From Alphaproteobacteria bacterium 46_93_T64 (GTDB taxonomy: Bacteria > Pseudomonadota > Alphaproteobacteria > Sneathiellales > Sneathiellaceae), in contig MAAN01000002.1 of NCBI GenBank assembly GCA_002163135.1, positions 1 to 64,000 on the forward strand: 64,000 nucleotides of DNA, read 5' to 3'. The position numbers were made by a program, and so were the translations under genes. The notes under the pieces were generated by a model. The model searched no databases, was not told where the DNA came from, and worked only from the letters and a program-made list of their open reading frames with translations. Below are positions 47,829 to 55,258 of this stretch, piece after piece (the first letter of the stretch is position 1; every line of letters begins with the position of its first letter).

Positions 47829-48080
47829 TCGGAAAGGCCCGAAAGGGGTCAACTTGAGAAGTTTTAGGGCTCTGAAATAACTTCTGCTTTGCCTCCTCAT
47901 AACCGACATCTGCACTATTATATACATTCTTAATGTATCAAAGCTTTGTGTAGAAGGGTGAGAAATACACTCCATAGGCAATCCCGTTCGGATGTGGCAC
48001 GCGCCTATCGTTTGTTTTCTGCTTTCACAAAGTCGCTAGACACATTAAACATCCCTATCTTCACTATTCAGGGATAAATC

Positions 48081-48629
48081 ATGGCGCAGAAAGCCACCAT
48101 TTATAAAGTTGAACTTTCCGTTGCCGATATGGATCGTCACTATTACGAGTCCCACAAGCTAACCATTGCCAAACATCCTTCGGAGACGGATGAACGATTA
48201 ATGGTGCGTATTCTCGCTTTTGCGCTGAATGCCCATGAGCAATTGGAATTTACCAAGGGTATTTCAACGGATGACGAACCTGATATTTGGCAGAAAAGCC
48301 TGAGTGGCGAGATTGAGTTGTGGGTTGCGTTGGGACTGCCGAGTGAGAAAATTATTCGTCAATCCTGTGGCAAGGCCGACGAGATGATTGTTTATTGTTA
48401 CGGCGGCAGTACGGCCGAGATGTGGTGGGAGAAAATCAAAAACAGTACCACCCGATTTGATAACCTTCAGGTTACAAATTTTTCGAAGAAGGACACCAGC
48501 GAACTGGGAAGCAAGGCCAGCCGCTTGATGAAGCTGCAGGTTAATATTCAGGACGGCGATGTAATGGTCAGTGTTGATGACAGCATCGTATACGTTACCC
48601 CGGTCAAATGGAAAAAAGCTGATCATTAA
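48081..48629 (+). CDS. YaeQ family protein
   Basis: A 182-residue protein matching YaeQ, a PD-(D/E)XK nuclease-like fold of unknown role. Typical parts: ATIYKVELSVADMDRHYYESH, HPSETDERLMVRILAFALNA, EPDIWQKSLSGEIELWVALGLPSEK and the ending with DGDVMVSVDD. It was once reported to suppress haemolysin defects in RfaH mutants, but the mechanism is unclear. It stands alone. Confidence 0.92.
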   Translation: MAQKATIYKVELSVADMDRHYYESHKLTIAKHPSETDERLMVRILAFALNAHEQLEFTKGISTDDEPDIWQKSLSGEIELWVALGLPSEKIIRQSCGKADEMIVYCYGGSTAEMWWEKIKNSTTRFDNLQVTNFSKKDTSELGSKASRLMKLQVNIQDGDVMVSVDDSIVYVTPVKWKKADH

Positions 48630-49150
48630 GCGTAAAGCTTATCCGTGTAATATTATGTTATTTTACACTCTGCTTGTGATAGGATTTTATCATTTTTCCG
48701 GACTGTACAGCACCATTGGCAAATACCAGTACAGACTAGATGAGGACCGGTTTAGGTGGTGACCTTATCTATTAAGTTCACACTTCCTAAATATTTGGGG
48801 CCAAACTATGTTTGGCCTTCTGCCCTTCGGCGAGAATGGGATTAGCAAACGGAATTGAAATAGGGCGGAGCCTAGTTGCGCAGTGAGCGAGCCTAATAGC
48901 CTTGCGACTAAGCGTCACTGCTGTACTGTCGATTGCAATTCCGTCCGCGAGGGGCAAAGACACTTAGCCTTCAGACTATGAGCGTGTAGTGACTTTTAGG
49001 TTATAATGCTGGGAATCTATTAGCTAGCAGATCCTGTAAAGCCATTTAAAACCCCCGAGAGTTTTTAGAGTTTTGTGTTGGTGTTACAGGATTTTTTAGC
49101 CAAAGGGTCTTATGTGTATTTATCTAAAAGAACCTTTTGGTAGGGAATAC
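48630..49150. other. 521-base gene-poor region with inverted repeats
   Basis: No convincing gene. It holds a hairpin GGCCAAAC / GTTTGGCC (about 48802-48820), a long-range inverted repeat ACGGAATTG / CAATTCCGT (about 48850 and 48937), inside it GCAGTGA / TCACTGC, a 9-bp pair ATCCTGTAA / TTACAGGAT (49031-49039 with 49084-49092) followed by T, and an imperfect CCAAAGGGTCTT / AAGAACCTTTTGG pair (49100-49140) just beyond the DUF3127 gene. It could be a structured RNA, a 3' region, or remains of an insertion. Confidence 0.4.
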
Positions 49151-49513
49151 TCAGAACGGGATATCGTCATCTTCGAACGAGTATGGACTTTCAGCCTGCG
49201 AGGCATTCGGACCGTCAGGAGCAGAGGTTGGGAAATATTCTGCCTCAGCACCAGCCCGTTTAACTTGCCATGCTTTTACATCAGTATACCAGCGACCGTT
49301 ATATTCTCGGCTTTCTAAATCTACTGAGATCACAAGGTTTTCTGCCTCCTTGATGGCGAATTCGTCTATTTTATCACTCCAGACCATGAAACAAATTTTC
49401 TTCGGATATTGACCCTCAGTTTCAAGAATATACTCTTGCTTGCGCCATGTGCCGTTTGCTGACTGCCCTGATTTCTCTGGGAGGAGTCCGATAATTTTTC
49501 CGTTAATTTCCAT
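49151..49513 (-). CDS. DUF3127 protein with SSB-like acidic tail
   Basis: A 120-residue protein. The core (residues 1-90) matches DUF3127: MEINGKIIGLLPEKSG, QEYILETEGQYPKKICF, then SVDLESREYNGRWYTDVKAW. The last residues FEDDDIPF are the acidic tip used by single-stranded DNA-binding proteins to recruit partners, after a Pro/Ala/Ser linker. I know this family mainly from Bacteroidota, so transfer is likely. It probably has an OB-like fold and binds single-stranded nucleic acid. It has no co-directional neighbour of known function and lies between two gene-poor stretches. Confidence 0.85.
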   Translation of the reverse strand: MEINGKIIGLLPEKSGQSANGTWRKQEYILETEGQYPKKICFMVWSDKIDEFAIKEAENLVISVDLESREYNGRWYTDVKAWQVKRAGAEAEYFPTSAPDGPNASQAESPYSFEDDDIPF

Positions 49514-49621
49514 GAAGGATATCCTGTTTAGTGGAGAAGCAAATAAGTTTCTCTAATGGCATAGCGATACTGATTAATGTTTTTGATACTAACCCGTAGT
49601 GTTACATGAAGTCAGCAGCAT

Positions 49622-49753
49622 TCAGCAAGAGTTCTCCGCTGAGAGGCAAACATTCTTGTACGTTAAGGACAGCTCGTTAAAGCTCCGAGTGAAGTTGTCG
49701 TGTGCTGCTAGTAAATTGGTTAGTGCGTTAGATAAAACCTTCCAGAGTTTCAT
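49622..49753 (-). CDS. Possible 43-residue protein
   Basis: An ATG at 49753, preceded by AGGGGA at good spacing, opens a 43-codon frame beginning MKLWKVLSNALTNLLAAHDN and ending SAENSC. The first half is amphipathic helix-like. It is upstream of, and co-directional with, the DUF3127 gene. I recognise no family. The ribosome binding site is the main support. Confidence 0.35.
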   Translation of the reverse strand: MKLWKVLSNALTNLLAAHDNFTRSFNELSLTYKNVCLSAENSC

Positions 49754-50015
49754 GATAGTCCCCTAGGTTAGTGGAGCCTTCCCGCGTGACGAAGACACCT
49801 ATGTAAAAAGATAGTTAGTGGCTGTAGGCAGGGGGTCGTTTCAGCTAGAAGGGTTCAACCAGTTGGCACGTCTCTCGCGCCTCACTTGATGAAGGTAACG
49901 TGTAATTATGGGCGAATAACTGATGTATGTTAATAGCCATAGTTGAGATTTTTGAGACGAGGCCGATGGAGAAAAAAAGGGTGCATCCGCTTATGGTGCA
50001 AATCAGAAATAAAAA

Positions 50016-51038
50016 TCATTCGCTAGATTTTGACCAAAGATTTATTTCCGCTTCATTTGCATAAAGATCGATTTCAGATAATTCCTCTTTCGTGAATTCC
50101 AGATTTTTCACCGCTTCTGCGCAATCAATAATCTGTTCAGGCTTTGAGGCGCCAATAAGGGCTGAAGTAATGCCCCCATCACGCAGTACCCAAGCAATCG
50201 CCATTTGCGCCAATGTTTGCTCGCGGCCAACGGCTATTTCATTCAGTTTGTTAATATTGGCAATTGATTTTTCGTTCAGAAACCCATCAAGCAGCGATTT
50301 TCCTTGAGTGGCGCGGCTTCCCTCTGGCATCCCAGTTAGATATTTATTAGTCAACATGCCTTGCGCCAATGGGGTAAAGGCAATTGATCCTATCCCCTGT
50401 TCCTTCAGTGTGTCTTTTAAGCCGTCTGTTTCTACCCAGCGATTTAACAAGTTATAGCTGGGTTGGTGAATAAGACAGGGTGTTCCCAGATCTTTAAGAA
50501 TGGCAGCAGCTTCCCGGGTTTTTTCTGAATTATAAGATGAGATACCGATATACAGAGCCCGTCCTGTGCGCACGATTTGGTCTAACGCACCCATGGTTTC
50601 TTCAAGTGGCGTGTCGGGATCAAAACGATGGGAATAAAAAATATCCACATAATCAACACCTAGTCGTTTTAAGCTTTGGTCGCAGGATGATATTAAATAT
50701 TTGCGGCTGCCCCATTCGCCATAAGGTCCTTCCCACATATCGTAGCCAGCTTTGGATGAAATAATAAGTTCATCCCTGTATCCGGCAAAATCGGTCTTTA
50801 ATATTTCACCAAAGGCTTCTTCAGCACTGCCTGCTGGCGGGCCATAGTTGTTAGCGAGATCAAAATGTGTAATGCCAAGGTCAAAAGCGGTCTGACACAT
50901 GGCACGCTTGAGGTCATGCGGTGTATCGCCCCCAAAATTATGCCAAAGACCTAGGGAAATAGCCGGCAGTTTAAGTCCCGATTTTCCGCAGCGGCGGTAT
51001 GGCATTTTCTCATAACGGTCGCTTGCTGGTTTCCACAT
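50016..51038 (-). CDS. Aldo/keto reductase (YghZ-like)
   Basis: A 340-residue NAD(P)H-dependent aldehyde reductase of the AKR14/YghZ group, which reduces L-glyceraldehyde 3-phosphate and methylglyoxal. The catalytic tetrad positions are visible: Asp and Tyr in HFDLANNYGPPAG, Lys in SSKAGYDMWEGPYG and His in FYSHRFDP. The WEGPYGEWGSRKYL segment is diagnostic for YghZ relatives. The C-terminal IGASKPEQI motif binds the cofactor phosphate. It stands alone. Confidence 0.93.
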   Translation of the reverse strand: MWKPASDRYEKMPYRRCGKSGLKLPAISLGLWHNFGGDTPHDLKRAMCQTAFDLGITHFDLANNYGPPAGSAEEAFGEILKTDFAGYRDELIISSKAGYDMWEGPYGEWGSRKYLISSCDQSLKRLGVDYVDIFYSHRFDPDTPLEETMGALDQIVRTGRALYIGISSYNSEKTREAAAILKDLGTPCLIHQPSYNLLNRWVETDGLKDTLKEQGIGSIAFTPLAQGMLTNKYLTGMPEGSRATQGKSLLDGFLNEKSIANINKLNEIAVGREQTLAQMAIAWVLRDGGITSALIGASKPEQIIDCAEAVKNLEFTKEELSEIDLYANEAEINLWSKSSE

Positions 51039-51290
51039 TATTAATTCCCTTTGTTTCTGAAAGAGCCAATGTTGTTATAGCAAGTATAGACGCGGTCTGC
51101 TTAAGTCAATAAATGGAAACTTAAATAGGAGTGCCTGGTGCTCAACCCCTATATTATTCGCTGATAACTTCGTTGGCGGTGGTTTTCTGCATTTGCCTAA
51201 AGGCCTTCTGATAGGGTTGTATCTATTATATCCTATGCGGCCTTTTATTGGGGATCGATTGCAGGATAATTTTTTTTATTCAATTATAGC

Positions 51291-51318
51291 TTGATTCAAA
51301 CTGTCTGCGGACTAATAT
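51291..51318 (+). promoter_or_regulatory. Probable promoter of the PspA-associated gene cluster
   Basis: TTGATT (51291-51296), a 16-base spacer and TAATAT (51313-51318). The expected start site near 51325 falls inside the palindrome GTGACATGTAAC. The rest of the 331 bases between the aldo/keto reductase and the lipoprotein gene shows AT-rich tracts only. Confidence 0.5.
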
Positions 51319-51320
51319 TT

Positions 51321-51332
51321 GTGACATGTAAC
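51321..51332. promoter_or_regulatory. Palindromic operator candidate, copy 1
   Basis: GTGACATGTAAC, one mismatch from the perfect palindrome GTTACATGTAAC found at 55189. Its position over the predicted start site is what a repressor operator would show. Confidence 0.55.
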
Positions 51333-51369
51333 GCGATCAACTAATAACATCTTGGGGGCCATCCGACAA

Positions 51370-52356
51370 ATGATACACCTTCGAAAGGTTCTTCAATTAC
51401 CTTTCATCTTTGCGCTTTCAGTTTTGCTTTTGATTTCTGGATGTACTGATCCGGAATTTGAAAAAGCCAATGTCTCCCTTCAGAAAGCAGAAGTTGATCT
51501 AAAAAATCTTGAAGTGGCACTGAGTGGAGCGCGCGCAAGTTCTTCGCTCTCTCTTCTGCCTAATCTCATATATTTGAAGCAATACGCAAGTGCAGTTCGG
51601 CGCATTAATCCCAGTATGGAGGAGTTGATTGCGACCCTTGAGCAGGAAGGATCTGTTAAAGGCGGCTCTTATCAGTTTCTCAAAAAACGTTATGAGAATA
51701 CAGCTTACTCGTTTTTAAACGATGGTGAGAGCTCAAGGGCTGTTGCCATGGCGACAACGGCTGAAGCCACGGCAGTCTCTCAAGCGGCTAAGCCAGTTGT
51801 CTTTAACGACTCGCTTATTGACGTGATAAATGTTCTGGCTGATATGAGTAAGGGAGAACTCCCAAAACTCAAATTCGGCGAAACCAAAGACAAAACTATG
51901 CCGCCAACCCAGCATTTGGTGGGCAATCCACGCTACGGTGGTTGGGGGCACGGATCTGGTGGGAGCTTGTGGGTTTGGTATGGTCAATATCGTTTGTTCT
52001 CTGATGTTTTAGGGTGGGGAAGAGGCTATCGCTATAATCAAGACAGTTGGTATCGATCTCGTAGCGGATCCTATTACGGTGATATTGGTCGGCATTATTA
52101 CGGCACGAATAGAAATAATAGATCTTGGAAGGGGGCCTCTCGTAAGCAACCCAATATTCCGGCGAATAAAGCGTCACAATCTACTCTTCGAAGCTTCAAA
52201 AGTACTAAGCGATTGTCAACCTATGCTCCAAGAACAGCTAGGGCGCCAAAATCGATGGCTAAGACATATGCTGCAAAGAACGTAAGCAGCTATAGCAATG
52301 CTCGATCATCGCCGTCCAGATCTGGCGGCTTTGGAGGTCGAAGCGGTGGGAAATAG
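51370..52356 (+). CDS. Arg/Ser/Gly/Tyr-rich lipoprotein of the PspA-associated cluster
   Basis: A 328-residue lipoprotein. Residues 1-25 are a signal peptide with lipobox ISGC. A helical part (about 25-165) with a coiled-coil-like stretch (KANVSLQKAEVDLKNLEVAL) is followed by a low-complexity region (about 180-328) rich in Gly, Tyr, Trp, Arg and Ser, ending GGFGGRSGGK. The basic, disordered tail could bind peptidoglycan, nucleic acid or anionic polymers. I recognise no family with confidence; E. coli YjfM in the comparable cluster is also an exported low-complexity lipoprotein. TTG at 51352 is an alternative start. It is the first gene of the cluster. Confidence 0.78.
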   Translation: MIHLRKVLQLPFIFALSVLLLISGCTDPEFEKANVSLQKAEVDLKNLEVALSGARASSSLSLLPNLIYLKQYASAVRRINPSMEELIATLEQEGSVKGGSYQFLKKRYENTAYSFLNDGESSRAVAMATTAEATAVSQAAKPVVFNDSLIDVINVLADMSKGELPKLKFGETKDKTMPPTQHLVGNPRYGGWGHGSGGSLWVWYGQYRLFSDVLGWGRGYRYNQDSWYRSRSGSYYGDIGRHYYGTNRNNRSWKGASRKQPNIPANKASQSTLRSFKSTKRLSTYAPRTARAPKSMAKTYAAKNVSSYSNARSSPSRSGGFGGRSGGK

Positions 52357-52478
52357 AAATCAAACCTTAATCCAGTCCATTAGAATACCTTCTTTCACGA
52401 CCTCTGGGCAGAAGGACGTCTCAACTAAAGTTGCGGGCTCAAATCGCTTGCATCGTTTGTCATACATTGGTGATAAAA

Positions 52479-53390
52479 ATGAATTTTGAAACATTCTTCG
52501 CGGTCTCGGCAGACCCATATTATTACGCCGCCCTCGTTGTTGATTTTGTTATACTCTTTGCTCTTTTAGTTCTTGTGCGGCAGATATTCGGGCGCACAGC
52601 TGGTGGGGTTGATACCGCTCACGAGCTTTCTGAAAAAGACAATCATGCGTTCGGCGTTTCATTGGCAGGAGCAACTGTTGCGCTGTCGGTCGTCTTCGCG
52701 GGCGTTGCAGCTGGAGATGTCGCGACATCTCTCATGGTCGAGGCGATCTTTGTGTTTGGTTACGGTGTTCTCGGAATTGTTTTCCTATTTTCAACTCGAT
52801 TGATCTTTGACAAAATTAGTTTCCCCAAAACAGACCTAAAAAAGTTGATCGCAGACGGGAACGTTTCGGCAGGTATTCTTGATGGCGGGAACATGATTGC
52901 ATCGGCAGTTGTGATTTTTGGGGTATTCTCCTGGGCCAATGGGGATTGGCTCGCCTCAGTTGTGCTTGTTATCGGCATGTTTATTATTACTCAGCTCCTA
53001 CTTGTCGTTGCCTCTAGGTATCGTGTTGGCCTATTTGCTAAACGCAATGATGGGCAAGCCTTCTGTGATGCCATCGAAGGCGGTAATTCAGCTTTGGCGA
53101 TCCGGTTCGCAGGTTTTCAAATTGGTATTGCGCTTGCAATATCTGTGTCCGGAGCATTTGTTGTTTTTCAAGAGGGCACAAATACCTTGATGTCAATTGG
53201 GGTTTGGGTTGTGGTCGCAGTTGTTCTTTTGATCGTGGCAACTATTCTCACAGTTCTCGTTGAAAAGGTTGTTCTCCATGGCATCCCTGTTTCAAGAGAA
53301 GTTGACCGTGAAAAAAACTACGGTGTCGCCTCAGTCGAAGCGGGCGCCTATATTGGACTTGGTTTGTTGTTAGTTAGTTTGTTGAGTTGA
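52479..53390 (+). CDS. Tandem DUF350 membrane protein (YjfL-like)
   Basis: A 303-residue inner-membrane protein with about eight helices in two similar halves. Each half has the DUF350 pattern of paired helices with a polar, Gly/Ala-rich second helix (NHAFGVSLAGATVALSVVFAG in the first; NYGVASVEAGAYIGLGLLLVSL closing the second). E. coli YjfL is a DUF350 protein encoded beside the PspA homologue YjfJ. The function is unknown; an ion-related or stress-sensing role has been suggested for the family. The ATG at 52479 has GGTGA before it. It lies 122 bases after the lipoprotein gene. Confidence 0.85.
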   Translation: MNFETFFAVSADPYYYAALVVDFVILFALLVLVRQIFGRTAGGVDTAHELSEKDNHAFGVSLAGATVALSVVFAGVAAGDVATSLMVEAIFVFGYGVLGIVFLFSTRLIFDKISFPKTDLKKLIADGNVSAGILDGGNMIASAVVIFGVFSWANGDWLASVVLVIGMFIITQLLLVVASRYRVGLFAKRNDGQAFCDAIEGGNSALAIRFAGFQIGIALAISVSGAFVVFQEGTNTLMSIGVWVVVAVVLLIVATILTVLVEKVVLHGIPVSREVDREKNYGVASVEAGAYIGLGLLLVSLLS

Positions 53391-53418
53391 TCTCGCTAGA
53401 ACTGGTCAAGTGACCTGA

Positions 53419-53470
53419 AAGTTTAAGGGGGGGGGCAGCAATTGTGAGTTCGCTGGCTTCCCCCAAACTT
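53419..53470 (+). other. Nested hairpin with a nine-G run between the DUF350 and aminopropyltransferase genes
   Basis: AAGTTT, GGGGG and CAGC (53419-53439) can pair with GCTG, CCCCC and AAACTT (53452-53470), with short internal mismatches. The left arm holds nine consecutive G. No T-run follows, so it is more likely an mRNA processing or stability hairpin than a terminator. Confidence 0.55.
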
Positions 53471-53492
53471 ATTCCTGTTTGAGGATCAAAAT

Positions 53493-55184
53493 ATGACCAT
53501 TGAAACAGCATCAATGAGAACGACTTATTCCCGTTTTAAAATTGACGTCACCCTTATTATTATTACGGGTGTATTGGCGGGCTGTGGTCTCGTCTATGAA
53601 TATTTGTTGTCTCACTATGCTGCGCGTGTACTCGGAGCTGTCGAAACTGTTATCTTCACGATCATTAGTCTGATGATCGTGAGCATGGGGGTTGGCTCGT
53701 TTCTTTCCGGGCTAGTTCGAAATCCATTTCTCGGGTTTGTTGTTCTTGAATTGTTTCTCGCTTTTTTCGGAAGTGCCGCCGTTTTGATTTGTAGCGGAAT
53801 AATGGCCGGCACGTTCATTTTGCCTCAGGTTATTTCTGAAACGTTAGGCTTTCCCACTGGTTTACCGCTCTCGGGTGGGGTCTTTGCTGCACTGAACGAT
53901 TTCGCTGGAATGATCCCCTATATTATGGCCTGCATATTGGGCACTCTTATTGGTATGGAAATACCACTCATCGCAAGAATTCGGGAAATTCTTCACGCAG
54001 AGCATATAAAAAACAACATCGGGACTATTTATGGTGCTGACTATATAGGGGCAGGCATTGGCGCCTTAATCTGGGTTGGGTGGATGTTAAGTATTGATCC
54101 AGCTTTGGCCGGTGCGCTTACTGCAATGGCAAACCTGTTGGTGGGCTTTGTCTTCATTTGTAAGTTTTACGTTAGAATAAAATACCGCGAGTTAATGCTG
54201 ACGCTCCATGGTTTGCTTTTTGTTTTCGCTTTGATAGTTGTTTTTCAGGGCCCTTCCTGGCAGGCAATGGCTGAAGACATCATGTATGCTGACCGGGTTG
54301 TGTATAATCGCGATACAAAATTTCAGCGCCTTGTCGTCACGCGCCGTGAAAATGGTCCTTCAGGGAAACCCCTTTTTACGTTCCATATCAATGGGCATGT
54401 TCAATTCGCCAGTCAAGACGAAGAGATTTATCACAGCATGCTGGTTTTTCCAGCAATGATGGCTAGTGCCCGCCGTGACAATATCCTAATTGTCGGTGGC
54501 GGTGATGGGCTTGCGCTTCGGGATGTTCTATCGTGGGCTCCCAAAAAAGTAACTTTACTAGATCTTGATGAGAAACTTATCGAATTCTTCAAAACCGTAA
54601 ATCCAAATGGTGATAACAAACTTTTCATAGAAATGAATAAGCAATCCCTCTCGGATCCCCGAGTTGACGTCATCGTTGGGGACGCTTGGCTCAGTGTTGA
54701 CAAGTTGATCGCGACTGGGAAGAGATATGACAGTATTATTGTGGACCTGCCTGACCCTAATCATCCAGATCTGAATAAACTCTATTCGACGGGATTTTAT
54801 AGCAAACTTAGAAATGTGTTGGCGGGCGACGGCGCGATGGTTGTCCAGTCAACATCGCCTTATCACGCCAAAAGAACTTTTCTCAGCATTGGAAAAACCA
54901 TTGAAGCCTCGGGTTTTAATAATGTTGATCAATATCACACCAATGTCCCGAGCTTTGGGGAATGGGGGTGGACAATTGCAACCCCGCATGGCGCATCTGG
55001 CAAGTTAAGAATTGCGGACTTTGACGGAGATATGCCCGAAGCCTGGGCCACGCCACCGATGATTAATGCTTCCTTTGTTTTTGGCCGCAATTTCTTTGCC
55101 GATAAAGCCAGCATAAAAGTCAACAAGCCGCGATCTGGGGTTGTCTATAACTATCATCTGAAGGATTGGGGAGAGGTAAAGTAA
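53493..55184 (+). CDS. Membrane-anchored polyamine aminopropyltransferase (spermidine synthase-like)
   Basis: A 563-residue fusion. Residues about 15-250 contain around seven hydrophobic helices. Residues about 260-560 form a spermidine synthase domain: an N-terminal beta part (YNRDTKFQRLVVTRR, FHINGHVQFASQDEEIYHSMLVFPAM), the nucleotide motif ILIVGGGDGLALRDVL, and the gate region IIVDLPDPNHPDLNKLYSTGFY. It should move an aminopropyl group from decarboxylated SAM to a polyamine at the membrane. The LPDP segment matches polyamine-synthase DxxD-type catalytic regions. No speD gene is nearby. Its place beside PspA-type genes links it to envelope stress. Confidence 0.9.
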   Translation: MTIETASMRTTYSRFKIDVTLIIITGVLAGCGLVYEYLLSHYAARVLGAVETVIFTIISLMIVSMGVGSFLSGLVRNPFLGFVVLELFLAFFGSAAVLICSGIMAGTFILPQVISETLGFPTGLPLSGGVFAALNDFAGMIPYIMACILGTLIGMEIPLIARIREILHAEHIKNNIGTIYGADYIGAGIGALIWVGWMLSIDPALAGALTAMANLLVGFVFICKFYVRIKYRELMLTLHGLLFVFALIVVFQGPSWQAMAEDIMYADRVVYNRDTKFQRLVVTRRENGPSGKPLFTFHINGHVQFASQDEEIYHSMLVFPAMMASARRDNILIVGGGDGLALRDVLSWAPKKVTLLDLDEKLIEFFKTVNPNGDNKLFIEMNKQSLSDPRVDVIVGDAWLSVDKLIATGKRYDSIIVDLPDPNHPDLNKLYSTGFYSKLRNVLAGDGAMVVQSTSPYHAKRTFLSIGKTIEASGFNNVDQYHTNVPSFGEWGWTIATPHGASGKLRIADFDGDMPEAWATPPMINASFVFGRNFFADKASIKVNKPRSGVVYNYHLKDWGEVK

Positions 55185-55188
55185 AAAT

Positions 55189-55222
55189 GTTACATGTAAC
55201 ACTTGTAATCGTGACACGTAAC
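55189..55222. promoter_or_regulatory. Paired palindromic operator candidates, copies 2 and 3
   Basis: GTTACATGTAAC (55189-55200, perfect) and GTGACACGTAAC (55211-55222) have centres 22 bases apart, two helical turns, and lie directly before the DUF2170 gene. TTGTAA (55203-55208), 17 bases and TATTTG (55226-55231) could be a promoter with the second copy in its spacer. A dimer-of-dimers repressor would fit. Confidence 0.6.
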
Positions 55223-55258
55223 GTCTATTTGTAATTCATGCACAAAGGAAAGGCGCGA

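Noticed and set aside
47769-47981. A 70-codon reverse frame after the VPLPA-CTERM gene
   Set aside because: It overlaps the terminator hairpin region and has no ribosome binding site or recognisable motif. I see nothing else in 47702-48080 beyond the terminator.
49890-49905. GGTAACGTGTAATT near 49.9 kb as a fourth copy of the PspA-cluster palindrome
   Set aside because: It differs at two positions and is not next to a gene start of the cluster.
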